Virus record (IMG/VR): IMGVR_UViG_3300049432_000050
Location: 1-63,668 of that record
Source of the DNA: a virus
DNA length: 63,668 nt
Strand: one strand, 5' to 3'
Position 1 is the first letter of the stretch, and each line of letters begins with the position of its first letter. A program made the translations under genes and the position numbers. The notes below the pieces were generated by a model. The model saw nothing but the letters and a program-made list of their open reading frames with translations, was not told the DNA's origin and ran no database searches. Positions 1-6,521 of the stretch are shown piece by piece.

Positions 1-126
1 GGCATACAGGCGGGACGGGATGGCGTGCGTTATTGAGCAGCCTTCGCGTGGACAGACGACGATGGTGAGGTCGGTCTCGGCGGCGTACACGAAGCCTTGC
101 TGGACGCGACGGAGTTCTGTGACGTG
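1..126. repeat. Left copy of 126-bp terminal duplication
   Basis: Bases 1-126 are identical to 63531-63656. The match ends where the right copy runs into adapter sequence. It is the overlap expected when a circular or circularly permuted genome is assembled as a linear contig, so the true unit length is about 63,530 bp. Confidence 0.95.
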
Positions 127-132
127 GGTCAT
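1..132 (-). CDS. C2H2 zinc-finger protein, N-terminal part (gene crosses the contig ends)
   Basis: The ATG at 130-132 (complement) opens a 153-residue gene that runs off position 1 and continues at 63530 down to 63201. The first 44 residues hold a CPREGC pair that forms a zinc site with a later CPNGH. The adjacent leftward gene begins 3 bp away at 136, in line with a chained operon. See 63201-63656 for the rest of the protein. Confidence 0.85.
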   Translation of the reverse strand, partial: MTHVTELRRVQQGFVYAAETDLTIVVCPREGCSITHAIPSRLYA

Positions 133-135
133 GGC

Positions 136-318
136 TCAGTTTCCTAGTGATTGGGCGCGTGGGTACAGGTCACGGATCGTGCTCAGCATCAACTCGGCGC
201 CGACGTCTTCGCTGATCGTGAAGTCGTAATCGTGGCCCTGCGGGACGTGGGTGCGGCCGGGCTCGGTGAGGCCGAACCGGGCGGTCGCCTGCGGCCAGTT
301 ATAGGACGTCGCAGTCAT
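136..318 (-). CDS. Hypothetical protein, 60 aa
   Basis: A small soluble protein in the leftward chain. Its ATG overlaps the stop of the upstream gene by 4 bp (ATGA at 315-318). The middle is rich in Asp, His and Glu (a HDYDF stretch) and the C-terminal half looks helical. I recognise no family. Coupling to its neighbours is the main support for it being a gene. Confidence 0.65.
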   Translation of the reverse strand: MTATSYNWPQATARFGLTEPGRTHVPQGHDYDFTISEDVGAELMLSTIRDLYPRAQSLGN

Positions 319-515
319 GTCTGCACCTGCACCACGGGGAGCGGCGTACGGAGGTCGACGTAGGCACCGTCGACACTCTCCTCCCTCGGACGCACATCGA
401 GAACGACGTGCGTGTGGGACCAGTCGACCGCGATCCCGTCACCGCGCTTGAGATCGCGTGGCGCCGTCGGCGTGCTCGCCTCGAAGTTGTCGATCTGCGG
501 GATGTGGAAGCTCAT
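315..515 (-). CDS. Hypothetical protein, 66 aa
   Basis: Small protein of mixed polarity with predicted beta-strands (AVDWSHTHVVLDV). It is translationally coupled to both neighbours by 4-bp overlaps. No family is recognised. The length and position fit the string of short host-takeover type genes on this strand. Confidence 0.65.
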   Translation of the reverse strand: MSFHIPQIDNFEASTPTAPRDLKRGDGIAVDWSHTHVVLDVRPREESVDGAYVDLRTPLPVVQVQT

Positions 516-712
516 GGCTTCGGGGTCTCCTTGTTGAGGATGGGGGTCACGAGGCCGTCCGTGAAGCCGACGGCGTCTGCGATGGCGCGGTGCGTGAGCC
601 CGGCCGCAACGGCTTCACGGACGGCCTGGTCGCGGCCGGGACGTAGGGCTTTTTCGGTGTCTCGGGCCCGACGCCACGGGGCGGTGCGCGCCCTGAGTTC
701 GTCGGTGGTCAT
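512..712 (-). CDS. Small helix-turn-helix protein
   Basis: 66 residues. The C-terminal half (AGLTHRAIADAVGFTDGLV) has the layout of a resolvase- or Xre-type helix-turn-helix, with basic helices before it. The ATG at 712 is chosen over upstream in-frame starts because it gives the ATGA overlap with the previous gene. It could be a DNA-binding regulator of the leftward operon, but no ligand or partner domain is present. Confidence 0.6.
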   Translation of the reverse strand: MTTDELRARTAPWRRARDTEKALRPGRDQAVREAVAAGLTHRAIADAVGFTDGLVTPILNKETPKP

Positions 713-897
713 GCCAACTGCTCCAGTCGATAATGCGTCGCGGCGGTCTTGACGATGTCGTGCCGGTCGCCATGCTGCTCGCGGCTGGCGCGGCATGCGG
801 CGCGGAACGCGTCGGGGTTGAGTGCGGGGCGCAGCGCGGCGTAGATCGCGCAGGCGCTGGCCTTCTCGGTGGCGGTAAGGTTCTGTGCGTTGCTCAT
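709..897 (-). CDS. Hypothetical protein, 62 aa, first gene of the leftward chain
   Basis: An alpha-helical protein with a repeated Ala/Arg pattern and no recognised family. Its ATG lies 6 nt after a CATACT box with a TTGACT 17 bp further upstream. Its mRNA is therefore probably leaderless or nearly so, and no Shine-Dalgarno sequence is present. Confidence 0.65.
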   Translation of the reverse strand: MSNAQNLTATEKASACAIYAALRPALNPDAFRAACRASREQHGDRHDIVKTAATHYRLEQLA

Positions 898-903
898 AAG
901 CTA

Positions 904-932
904 AGTATGCCTAGCGGCTGAGCGGAAGTCAA
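904..932 (-). promoter_or_regulatory. Leftward sigma70-type promoter
   Basis: On the minus strand TTGACT (927-932) and CATACT (904-909) are separated by 17 bp. The -10 box ends 6 nt before the ATG at 897. The -35 region sits in a 14-mer, GCCTTGACTTCCGC, that recurs exactly at the rightward promoter near 6420, which argues that both are real and share a regulator or polymerase form. Confidence 0.65.
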
Positions 933-970
933 GGCCAAACCCCCACAAACTTCACGGGGCGGCGTACGGG

Positions 971-1117
971 CTACCGACTCGGTGGTCGCGGCAGCGGCTT
1001 CGTGATGGCGGCGCGCGTGCCGCGCTGTCCGCAACCCGGGCAACACGGGCCGGGCGTGAACAGAACCGTTCGGCAGTCCGGGGTGAGGCACCGCCAGACC
1101 CTTGGGAGCGGTGCCAT
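971..1117 (-). CDS. Small zinc-ribbon-like protein, 48 aa
   Basis: The sequence has two cysteine pairs (CLTPDC and CCPGCG) followed by a basic tail. This suggests one structural zinc site. It follows the collagen-like gene after a 22-bp gap that contains a 10-bp palindrome. The start at 1117 has no clear ribosome-binding site, so the exact N-terminus is uncertain. Confidence 0.5.
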   Translation of the reverse strand: MAPLPRVWRCLTPDCRTVLFTPGPCCPGCGQRGTRAAITKPLPRPPSR

Positions 1118-1124
1118 GCCGTGA

Positions 1125-1134
1125 ACGCTAGCGT
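1125..1134. promoter_or_regulatory. 10-bp perfect palindrome
   Basis: ACGCTAGCGT lies between the stop of the collagen-like gene and the small zinc-ribbon gene. It may be an operator or a chance palindrome; no second copy was noticed. Confidence 0.25.
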
Positions 1135-1139
1135 GCGGG

Positions 1140-1874
1140 TTACGGCGGTGGCGGCGGCGCGGCGGGTGGCTGGCAGACGTAGCCGAGCGACTCGTCGCAC
1201 GGCGCGGGTGGCGCCGGGGGTCCCTGCGGCCCCTGCTCGCCCGTCGCACCCTGCGGCCCTGGCGGTCCCGTGGATGCCGGGCACAAGCCGGCGGCGCACG
1301 CCGCGTTGACCTGATCCTGTGTCGGCGGCGGCGCGTCCCGGCCGTTGCACGAGCCGCCACAGAGTTCGGTGAGCGCGGCCATGAGCTCAGCGCGCGTGAC
1401 GGGCGGGGCATCCTTCCCCGGCTCGCCGTTCGCGCCGACGCACAACATCCGTCGGCACCAGACAGCGAAACCCTCAGCGACCCCCTCGGCCGTGAGTGCT
1501 GGAGCGTCCCTGCCCGCTCGTCCTGTGCTGCCTGTTCTGCCCGGCTTGCCCGTCCTGCCGCGCAGCCCGTTCAAGCCTCGCATGCCCACTCTGCCACCGG
1601 GCCCCGTAGTGCCACCGGGCCCCTGCGCCCCAACGACACGCTCGACGCATGCCTGCGGTCGCTTCGCGACGGTCAGGCAGCGGCGGGTCGCGTCATCCTT
1701 GTGCTCGTTCGTTGCGATCCGGGCACGGTTCGTCACGATGATCTCCCGGTTGGCCTTCCCCGTGGTAGCGGCCGTGTCCGCCTTGTCGGAGATAGCCAGG
1801 ATCGCGCCGCCAACGACCAGCACGGCCACCACGAACCCCGCGAAGATTCGTGCCGCAAGCCCTTGAGCTGTCAT
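1140..1874 (-). CDS. Membrane-anchored collagen-like protein
   Basis: 244 residues. An N-terminal hydrophobic segment (about 7-29) is followed by a charged stalk, a cysteine pair (about 64-75), a Gly-X-Y tract (about 82-123), a cysteine-containing globular stretch, a second shorter Gly-X-Y tract (about 206-225) and a proline run at the C-terminus. Collagen-like tracts trimerise in phage and bacterial proteins. The membrane anchor makes a tail fibre unlikely. It overlaps the upstream coiled-coil gene by 4 bp. The divergent gene 2862-3527 has the same architecture, so the two may work together at the cell envelope; that is inference. Confidence 0.8.
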   Translation of the reverse strand: MTAQGLAARIFAGFVVAVLVVGGAILAISDKADTAATTGKANREIIVTNRARIATNEHKDDATRRCLTVAKRPQACVERVVGAQGPGGTTGPGGRVGMRGLNGLRGRTGKPGRTGSTGRAGRDAPALTAEGVAEGFAVWCRRMLCVGANGEPGKDAPPVTRAELMAALTELCGGSCNGRDAPPPTQDQVNAACAAGLCPASTGPPGPQGATGEQGPQGPPAPPAPCDESLGYVCQPPAAPPPPP

Positions 1875-2629
1875 CGCGCCTCATCGGCGTCCTCGGGCGA
1901 CTGACTGGCCGCGTCGGCCGCCGTACCGGGAGGCTCGTGCGACTCGACGTCATCCGCGCGCTGCTGCTGCGCCGCTAGATCCTCAGCGACAATCGCATCC
2001 GCCGCCTCAATACGCGCACCCGACGCCTCCGTCCTAGCCCGCGACTTCTCGGCGAGCAGACCCGCCGCTTCCTGCCTGGCCCCCGACTCCTCCGTGCGCG
2101 CAGCGGACGCCACAAGATCAAGGATCTTCTCAAGGGCGTCGCGCGCCAGATCGCGGTCCCCGCGCGCGAGCCTACGATCCTCCTTAGCGAGCTCCCGCAC
2201 CGTCCCCATCTCGATCTGAAGCGCCGTGATGCTCTCCCGGTTGGCCCGAGCGAACTCGACGGCCGCGAGCCTGTTCTCCTCCGCTGCGATCCTGCTCGCC
2301 TGCGCGTGCTCCTCGAGCCTGTTCGTCGTGTCCTTCAGCGTTGACCCCGAGTCCGTCCGGAACTGCCCCGCGATCTCATTGAGAACCTCCAGCACCGGAG
2401 CGAGCTGCGCGAGCAGCTTCATGTACTGGATGTTCGGAACGACCTCCTCGTTGAAGACCGTGATCCCTTTCGCGGCCGGCAGGATCACCTTCCACAGCAG
2501 GAACGCGAGCGCAGCGAGCAGCCCGGCGGCGCCGAGGATGTAGCCGATGCCTTGGCTGAGAACTGACGCCTCCAGACCGCGAAGGGTACTCGCTGCCCCC
2601 GGGCCGCGTACTAGTCTGTGTAGCCGCAC
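1871..2629 (-). CDS. Single-pass membrane protein with long coiled coil
   Basis: After an N-terminal linker comes one transmembrane helix (centre near residue 38, LLAALAFLLWKVI). An Ala/Glu/Arg-rich region of about 170 residues with heptad character follows, then an acidic tail. The longest open frame reaches 2791, but I prefer the GTG at 2629. It follows a minus-strand GATAGT box by 7 nt and avoids overlap with the divergent gene. No family is recognised; a scaffold for the collagen-like partner encoded next is possible. Confidence 0.6.
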   Translation of the reverse strand: MRLHRLVRGPGAASTLRGLEASVLSQGIGYILGAAGLLAALAFLLWKVILPAAKGITVFNEEVVPNIQYMKLLAQLAPVLEVLNEIAGQFRTDSGSTLKDTTNRLEEHAQASRIAAEENRLAAVEFARANRESITALQIEMGTVRELAKEDRRLARGDRDLARDALEKILDLVASAARTEESGARQEAAGLLAEKSRARTEASGARIEAADAIVAEDLAAQQQRADDVESHEPPGTAADAASQSPEDADEAR

Positions 2630-2642
2630 GCCACCTACTATC
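2612..2642. promoter_or_regulatory. Divergent promoter region
   Basis: This is where the two transcription directions of the genome diverge. On the plus strand TACTAT (2636-2641) and TAGTCT (2612-2617) are candidate -10 boxes. On the minus strand GATAGT (2637-2642) precedes the GTG at 2629. No clear -35 boxes are visible. The overlap of opposite -10 boxes would make the two directions mutually exclusive. Confidence 0.45.
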
Positions 2643-2667
2643 CGGCGCGTCACGGAGAGGACAAGGC

Positions 2668-2865
2668 ATGGCTCAGCAGGCCCGCAAGCCCGACGACCTC
2701 GGTGGCTGGGGACCCAAAGCCTGGGACCAGCTGCGCGCCGACGTCGACTGGGTGATCGGCGTGATGCGAGCCCGCATGGAAAAGGGGCCACCGTGGTTCC
2801 TGATCCTCAGTGGGTGCATCGTCCCGATCGTGATCGCGGTCATCGCGACATCCCCCTGGAAATGA
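2668..2865 (+). CDS. Small single-pass membrane protein
   Basis: 65 residues with a soluble, tryptophan-containing N-terminal half and one C-terminal transmembrane helix (about 43-62). GGAGAGG lies 7 nt before the ATG. The stop overlaps the next ATG (ATGA). The position ahead of the collagen-like, holin and amidase genes suggests an envelope or lysis role, but there is no family match. Confidence 0.7.
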   Translation: MAQQARKPDDLGGWGPKAWDQLRADVDWVIGVMRARMEKGPPWFLILSGCIVPIVIAVIATSPWK

Positions 2866-3527
2866 GACCCGTCGCTGGGATCCGTCGACACCTTCGGCGC
2901 CGTGTCGAACCGACCGTCGGGCACTACGCCCTGCTGGGCCTGCTGATCGGGCTCGTCGGCGCGTCCACGATCGTCATCGGGGCGCTCGCGCTCAACGAAT
3001 TCCAGCACCAGCGCGAAGCCCGCGTCGCTGACCAGCTCGCGTTCACCGCCACGAAAAGCGACGTCGCGAAACTCAAGCGCGACCTGCAGGCATACGCGCG
3101 GGCGCAAGCCCCGACGGACCGGGAGATCGCGGACGCCGTCGTCTACCGATTGAAGGTGTGCCTCCGAACCCCGGTGTGCCACGGACAGGTCGTCAGGCTC
3201 ATCAACCGCGTCGTCCGCGTCACGAACAACCGCATCGTCCCCGCGCCCGCGAACGGAACCCCGGCCGCGCCGGGACCGGCGCCGGCGCGCACGATCGTCG
3301 TGCAAGGCCAGCCCGGAAAGCCCGGTCGCGACGGGGCGCCCGGGACACCAGGACGCGCGGGCAAACCCGGCGGCGCCGGGACCGTGGACAGCAACCTCGT
3401 CGACGGCCTCGACAACCGCATCGCCGACCTCGAGAGCGCGCTGCAGGGCGTCGTGGGTCGCGTCGCGGTCCTCGACCGGCTCGTCGGTGCGCTGTGTCGC
3501 CTGCTGACCCCCGGCAAGTGCGCGTGA
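2862..3527 (+). CDS. Membrane-anchored collagen-like protein
   Basis: 221 residues. There is an N-terminal transmembrane helix (about 22-45), a coiled coil, a cysteine pair (CLRTPVC), a Gly-X-Y tract (about 146-169), a second coiled coil and a Cys-containing C-terminus (CRLL...GKC). The order matches the divergent protein at 1140-1874, including a Cys pair followed by a VV just before the collagen tract. The start overlaps the previous stop. Likely a trimeric envelope protein rather than a virion fibre. Confidence 0.75.
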   Translation: MRPVAGIRRHLRRRVEPTVGHYALLGLLIGLVGASTIVIGALALNEFQHQREARVADQLAFTATKSDVAKLKRDLQAYARAQAPTDREIADAVVYRLKVCLRTPVCHGQVVRLINRVVRVTNNRIVPAPANGTPAAPGPAPARTIVVQGQPGKPGRDGAPGTPGRAGKPGGAGTVDSNLVDGLDNRIADLESALQGVVGRVAVLDRLVGALCRLLTPGKCA

Positions 3528-3589
3528 AACCGGTGCCGCTGCCGCGCGTACGATGAACGCGACCGTACCCACAGACCGGGGGAGACCCA

Positions 3590-3760
3590 TTGCCAGCCAA
3601 ACCAGTCGCGAAGATCCAAGCCGTCGGCGCGGGCGGCGCCGCAGGAATCATCCTCGTCGCCGTCGCCGGCGCAGTCGGCCTTGACCTCGCCCCGGAGGTC
3701 GCGGCGGCCGTCGTGACGCTCCTCACGTTCGGCGCGGGCTACCTCAAGCGCGGCGCGTGA
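3590..3760 (+). CDS. Candidate holin
   Basis: 56 residues beginning at TTG, with a strong GGGGGAGA Shine-Dalgarno sequence 4 nt upstream of it. Two hydrophobic segments flank a conserved-looking APEVAAAVVTLLTF stretch and a basic tail (YLKRG). This resembles the small actinophage holin-type proteins that sit beside endolysins. The amidase gene lies 170 bp downstream. Holins form the inner-membrane lesion that releases or activates endolysin. Function is inferred from size, topology and neighbourhood. Confidence 0.55.
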   Translation: MPAKPVAKIQAVGAGGAAGIILVAVAGAVGLDLAPEVAAAVVTLLTFGAGYLKRGA

Positions 3761-3936
3761 TGCTCAGCATCCTGAAGCGAATCCTCGGGCCGCACGACGA
3801 CACCGCCGCCCCGGAGCTCGACGACCCCGACCACATCGACGGGGAACCAGAACTCACAGACGAAGACCTCGCCGGCCGCCTGGAGGACGTCGAGCCGCTG
3901 ACGTCGCATGTCAACCTGAAAGACGAGGATGCGTGA
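3760..3936 (+). CDS. Small acidic protein of the lysis region
   Basis: 58 residues. A basic amphipathic N-terminus (MLSILKRILG) precedes a strongly acidic Asp/Glu-rich body. It is coupled to the holin candidate by TGATG and to the amidase by a 4-bp overlap. Similar short acidic proteins occur between holin and lysin genes in actinophages, but I cannot name a family. Confidence 0.6.
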   Translation: MLSILKRILGPHDDTAAPELDDPDHIDGEPELTDEDLAGRLEDVEPLTSHVNLKDEDA

Positions 3937-4475
3937 GCCGCTACACCCCGCACGTCGTTCACCGCCGCCGCTCACCCAACCAATCAAGCCGCGGCGGCGC
4001 GAGACCCCGCATCATCGTCCTGCACTCCACCGAGGGCAGCAACATCCCTGGGTCGAGCGCGGACCTGATCGGCTGCACCAGCTTTCTGTGCCAGCCCGGC
4101 GTGCAAGCCTCGTCGCACGTCATCGTCGACGGCGACGGCCACAGCGCGCGTCTCGTGGCCGACGAGGCGAAGAGTTGGGCGCAGGCGCGGTACAACCCGT
4201 TCGCGCTGAGCATCGAACAGATCGGGCACGCCGCCTCCGAGCACTGGACGCGCAACGAGATCCGCGAGACCGCCAGATGGATCGCACGGTGGTCGAAGCG
4301 ATGGAACATCCCGATCCGGCAGGGCGCCGTCAACGGCGGGTTCGTCACGAAACCGGGGGTCGTCACGCACAAGCAGCTCGGCGTGCTCGGCGGCGGCCAC
4401 GTCGACCCAGGCCCCCGCTACCCGTTCGAAGCGACACTGCGGCTCGCCCGGTTCTACCGCAGCAAGCTCGGCTAG
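3933..4475 (+). CDS. Endolysin: N-acetylmuramoyl-L-alanine amidase
   Basis: 180 residues forming a single Amidase_2-type (PGRP fold) domain. LHSTEGS supplies the first zinc histidine (about residue 29). HVIVDGDG and the IEQIGH strand are typical of the fold. GGHVDPGPRYP near 150 supplies the C-terminal zinc ligand and substrate-groove residues. It should cleave the bond between muramic acid and the stem peptide. No separate cell-wall-binding domain or signal peptide is present, so release through a holin is expected. The start is GTG, overlapping the previous gene. Confidence 0.9.
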   Translation: MSRYTPHVVHRRRSPNQSSRGGARPRIIVLHSTEGSNIPGSSADLIGCTSFLCQPGVQASSHVIVDGDGHSARLVADEAKSWAQARYNPFALSIEQIGHAASEHWTRNEIRETARWIARWSKRWNIPIRQGAVNGGFVTKPGVVTHKQLGVLGGGHVDPGPRYPFEATLRLARFYRSKLG

Positions 4476-4643
4476 GTGCCCGTCACCCTGGAGCAGCGCG
4501 TCGCGGCGCTCGAGCGGTCCGTGCGCGAGATCGCTGAGACGGTCGCGGAGCTCGCCCGTGACCGCAAGGCGATCGTGCGGATGACAGCCGTCGTCGGCCG
4601 CCACCCCGATACCGCCGTGGTCGAGACGCAGCTCGACCCGTAG
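4476..4643 (+). CDS. Small coiled-coil protein after the endolysin
   Basis: 55 residues from GTG, with heptads through RVAALERSVREIAETVAEL and a short polar tail. There is no membrane segment. It starts one base after the amidase stop. It could be a lysis accessory or a fibre-associated peptide; nothing identifies it. Confidence 0.5.
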   Translation: MPVTLEQRVAALERSVREIAETVAELARDRKAIVRMTAVVGRHPDTAVVETQLDP

Positions 4644-4651
4644 CCTGAACG

Positions 4652-4686
4652 GCAACGACCCGCCGGAGGAGACGGCGGGCCGTTGC
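4652..4686 (+). terminator. Terminator hairpin after the lysis genes
   Basis: The arms 4652-4665 and 4673-4686 pair over 14 positions with one mismatch (4658/4680) around a 7-nt loop. There is no T tract, as is common in high-GC actinobacterial phages. It closes the lysis operon. Confidence 0.7.
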
Positions 4687-4710
4687 TAGCGCTGTTAGTC
4701 TTCCGAGATT

Positions 4711-4740
4711 GGCCCGGTGCGGTTCGAGCCGCCCGGGACC
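4711..4740. terminator. Second strong hairpin with a T-arm-like loop
   Basis: CCCGG/CCGGG and GCGG/CCGC pair around the loop TTCGAG, with one bulged T. It lies 25 bp after the first hairpin. It could be a tandem terminator. The loop imitates a tRNA T-arm but has six loop bases instead of seven, and no cloverleaf surrounds it. Confidence 0.5.
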
Positions 4741-4766
4741 TGACATCTACGAAAGGTGGAGGTTTC

Positions 4767-4847
4767 GTGACGTCGTTCCCTGAGAGTACCCGATGCGCAG
4801 GCGCTGCACGTTGCCGTTCCGTTAGACCACGGCACACCGGCTCGTGA
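4767..4847 (+). CDS. Possible leader peptide, 26 aa
   Basis: A short frame starts at GTG 4767, 4 nt after the best Shine-Dalgarno sequence in this gap (AGGTGGAGG). Its stop TGA (4845-4847) overlaps the GTG start (4844) of the next gene, which has no ribosome-binding site of its own. Translational coupling through this leader would explain how the next gene is translated. The peptide is rich in Arg and Cys and resembles no family. Confidence 0.4.
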   Translation: MTSFPESTRCAGAARCRSVRPRHTGS

Positions 4848-5479
4848 CCGGCGCACCGAACCTCCGTGTCATCACCGGCGAAGGTGAGATCGCAGAAGAC
4901 CTCACCGCCATTCCGAGCGACGAAGCCGTCCTCGTCGAGCGCCTGAAGAAAGCGGGCCGGGAGATCGCCGCGCTAAAGGGCCAGATCGCAAGGCTCGCCG
5001 CTGCGGACCCGAACGCTGAGACCGTCACCGCGCTGCTACAGCACTGGCAGAAGACGTGCGGTCACCCACGAGCGAAGATCCCGCTGGACGGCGTCAGAGC
5101 AGACGCCGCACGGAAGATGCTCAAAGCGAAGTACACCCCGGAGCAGCTGCGGTTCGTGATCGATGTCGCCGCAGAACAACCCTGGATGGGGGACTACGGG
5201 CAACGCTTCACCGAGCCCGGCGACGGCCGCAAACGCCGAGACGAGCTCACGCTGCTGTTCCGCGACGAGAAGCACGTCGAAGACCTCATCCGCCTCGGGA
5301 CGGGCGCGAACACCCTGCGGGAATATCGCCGGTTCGTGCACCGCCTCGTCCAAGAACACCCCAAGCTCGTGACCGCGCTCGCGTTGCTCGCCGCCCGCGA
5401 ACCAGTCCGCGGCGAAGTCCTCGCATCCGCCGCGATGTGGGCAAAAGGAGAGGTGACGCGCAATGCAGATCACCGATGA
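4844..5479 (+). CDS. Putative replication-module protein, DnaD-like C-terminal pattern
   Basis: 211 residues. A coiled coil (about 28-52) precedes a region in which spaced Tyr, Leu and Phe residues (YTPEQLRFVIDVAAEQPW, then DELTLLF) recall the C-terminal domain of DnaD-type replisome organisers. The HTH_36-type gene three positions downstream strengthens a role in replication initiation. The similarity is by eye and weak, so an unrelated helical protein is possible. Confidence 0.4.
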   Translation: MTGAPNLRVITGEGEIAEDLTAIPSDEAVLVERLKKAGREIAALKGQIARLAAADPNAETVTALLQHWQKTCGHPRAKIPLDGVRADAARKMLKAKYTPEQLRFVIDVAAEQPWMGDYGQRFTEPGDGRKRRDELTLLFRDEKHVEDLIRLGTGANTLREYRRFVHRLVQEHPKLVTALALLAAREPVRGEVLASAAMWAKGEVTRNADHR

Positions 5480-5660
5480 CGCGTGGCCACCCTGGAGGCC
5501 CGGGGCGCCGCAGGCACGCTGCCAGGGATCGTCATGCACCCCCGACGGATGCTCCGGAATGCTCGTCGTCGCGAGCACCCTCATCGATGGGTTGTGTGCC
5601 GCGTGCGCCCGGACCGTCGATACCGCGGACCGCGAGCTACGGCTAGGAGTCGACGAATGA
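5463..5660 (+). CDS. Small cysteine-rich protein
   Basis: 65 residues with CQGSSC, a further Cys and CAAC that could bind one zinc ion. It has a good AAGGAGAGG site and overlaps the preceding gene by 17 bp and the next by 4 bp. Likely a nucleic-acid or protein adaptor in the replication block; no family is named. Confidence 0.6.
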   Translation: MQITDDAWPPWRPGAPQARCQGSSCTPDGCSGMLVVASTLIDGLCAACARTVDTADRELRLGVDE

Positions 5661-5947
5661 GCGCGCACCCCGACTACGTGCCCGCCGCCGAATGGGCATC
5701 GTGGGAAGCGGAACGCGAGCAACGCAACCGCGACAACGACAAGGCTATCCGCGAGCTCCAACGCCGCGTGAACGCCGCGAGGATCCCGTGCCTGATCGAC
5801 CGCGTAGAGGACGCAGAGAACAGGACATACCTCGTAACCGAAGCGATGCTCGCCGCGCTCCAACTGCTCGCGGAAACCCGGGAACGACTCGCGGACACCG
5901 AGCAACTCCTATCGGACGTGATCCGCGAACGCCGCGAGCCGTCGTGA
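5657..5947 (+). CDS. Hypothetical coiled-coil protein, 96 aa
   Basis: A charged, almost entirely helical protein with heptads around residues 14-40 and 60-92. Both ends overlap neighbours by 4 bp, which places it firmly within the replication-like operon. There are no catalytic motifs. Confidence 0.65.
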   Translation: MSAHPDYVPAAEWASWEAEREQRNRDNDKAIRELQRRVNAARIPCLIDRVEDAENRTYLVTEAMLAALQLLAETRERLADTEQLLSDVIRERREPS

Positions 5948-6261
5948 GCATCCACGTCATGTCCTGGGTGCTACGGCACTCCGAGGAGAGCGTGTCCGGC
6001 CGCCGACTCGTCCTCCTCGTACTGGCCGACCACGCGCACGAGGACGGCACCTGCTCATGGCCGAGCATCGCGACGATCGCGAAGGAAACACGCATGAGCG
6101 AACGCGGCGCGCAATACGCCCTGCGGAAGCTCGAGCAGGCCGGCCGAATAGTCCGCGAGGGCTGGTCGACGCACAAGACGACGAGCTACCGCGTGATCAT
6201 GGAGGAGCCCCCTCCAACGCAACTACTCGCGGCCGAAATCGACCGTCGCGAGCCCTTCTAG
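5944..6261 (+). CDS. Winged-helix DNA-binding protein (HTH_36 type)
   Basis: 105 residues. The pattern LVLLVLADHAHEDGTCSWPS, then IATIAKETRMSERGAQYALRKLEQAGRIV, is the HTH_36 winged helix found at the N-terminus of many phage replication initiators. It should bind the replication origin or an operator. It is shorter than full initiators, which carry an extra C-terminal part. The upstream gene at 4844 may provide that function in trans; this is inference. The gene ends just before a large intergenic region. Confidence 0.75.
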   Translation: MSIHVMSWVLRHSEESVSGRRLVLLVLADHAHEDGTCSWPSIATIAKETRMSERGAQYALRKLEQAGRIVREGWSTHKTTSYRVIMEEPPPTQLLAAEIDRREPF

Positions 6262-6264
6262 GGG

Positions 6265-6283
6265 GGGTGCACTCTGTGCACCC
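6265..6283 (+). promoter_or_regulatory. Inverted repeat after the HTH gene
   Basis: GGGTGCAC and GTGCACCC form perfect 8-bp arms separated by TCT, beginning 4 nt after the HTH gene stop. It may be a terminator for the replication-like operon or an operator read by the HTH protein. A degenerate half-site (TTGCACCC) follows at 6297. Confidence 0.45.
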
Positions 6284-6416
6284 TTGTGCGCCATATTGCA
6301 CCCTAACCGTCCTAACAGCACGTATGGGCTTAGCGCCACTGGCGTTCCATCCATCGTTCGGGGATTGCAGTTTGAGCGCTGTGGTCGTGCGCGCGACGCA
6401 AACTTTTGGCCGGTTC

Positions 6417-6447
6417 GCCTTGACTTCCGCGCCCCGGTCACTAAAGT
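6417..6447 (+). promoter_or_regulatory. Rightward early promoter
   Basis: TTGACT (6420-6425) and TAAAGT (6442-6447) are 16 bp apart. The -10 box overlaps a small inverted repeat, CACTAAAGTG. The surrounding GCCTTGACTTCCGC is identical to the -35 region of the leftward promoter at 927-932. It would drive the gene string beginning at 6522. The rest of the 6262-6521 gap shows nothing else I can name. Confidence 0.65.
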
Positions 6448-6521
6448 GTGTTTTGCCTACTCCACGATGGATGCGGCGCAGCCGCCCAGCCGGGCGGGAG
6501 AACCACAGCGAAAGGCAGGGC

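Noticed and set aside
4711-4740. Phage attachment site (attP) resembling a tRNA 3' end
   Set aside because: No tyrosine or serine integrase gene is recognisable anywhere in the window.
4711-4842. Possible tRNA gene (T-arm-like hairpin at 4719-4732, D-arm-like GTGGTCTAACGG on the minus strand near 4820)
   Set aside because: The T-like loop has six bases, the two parts are about 75 nt apart instead of 30, and no acceptor or anticodon stem with T33 can be drawn on either strand.
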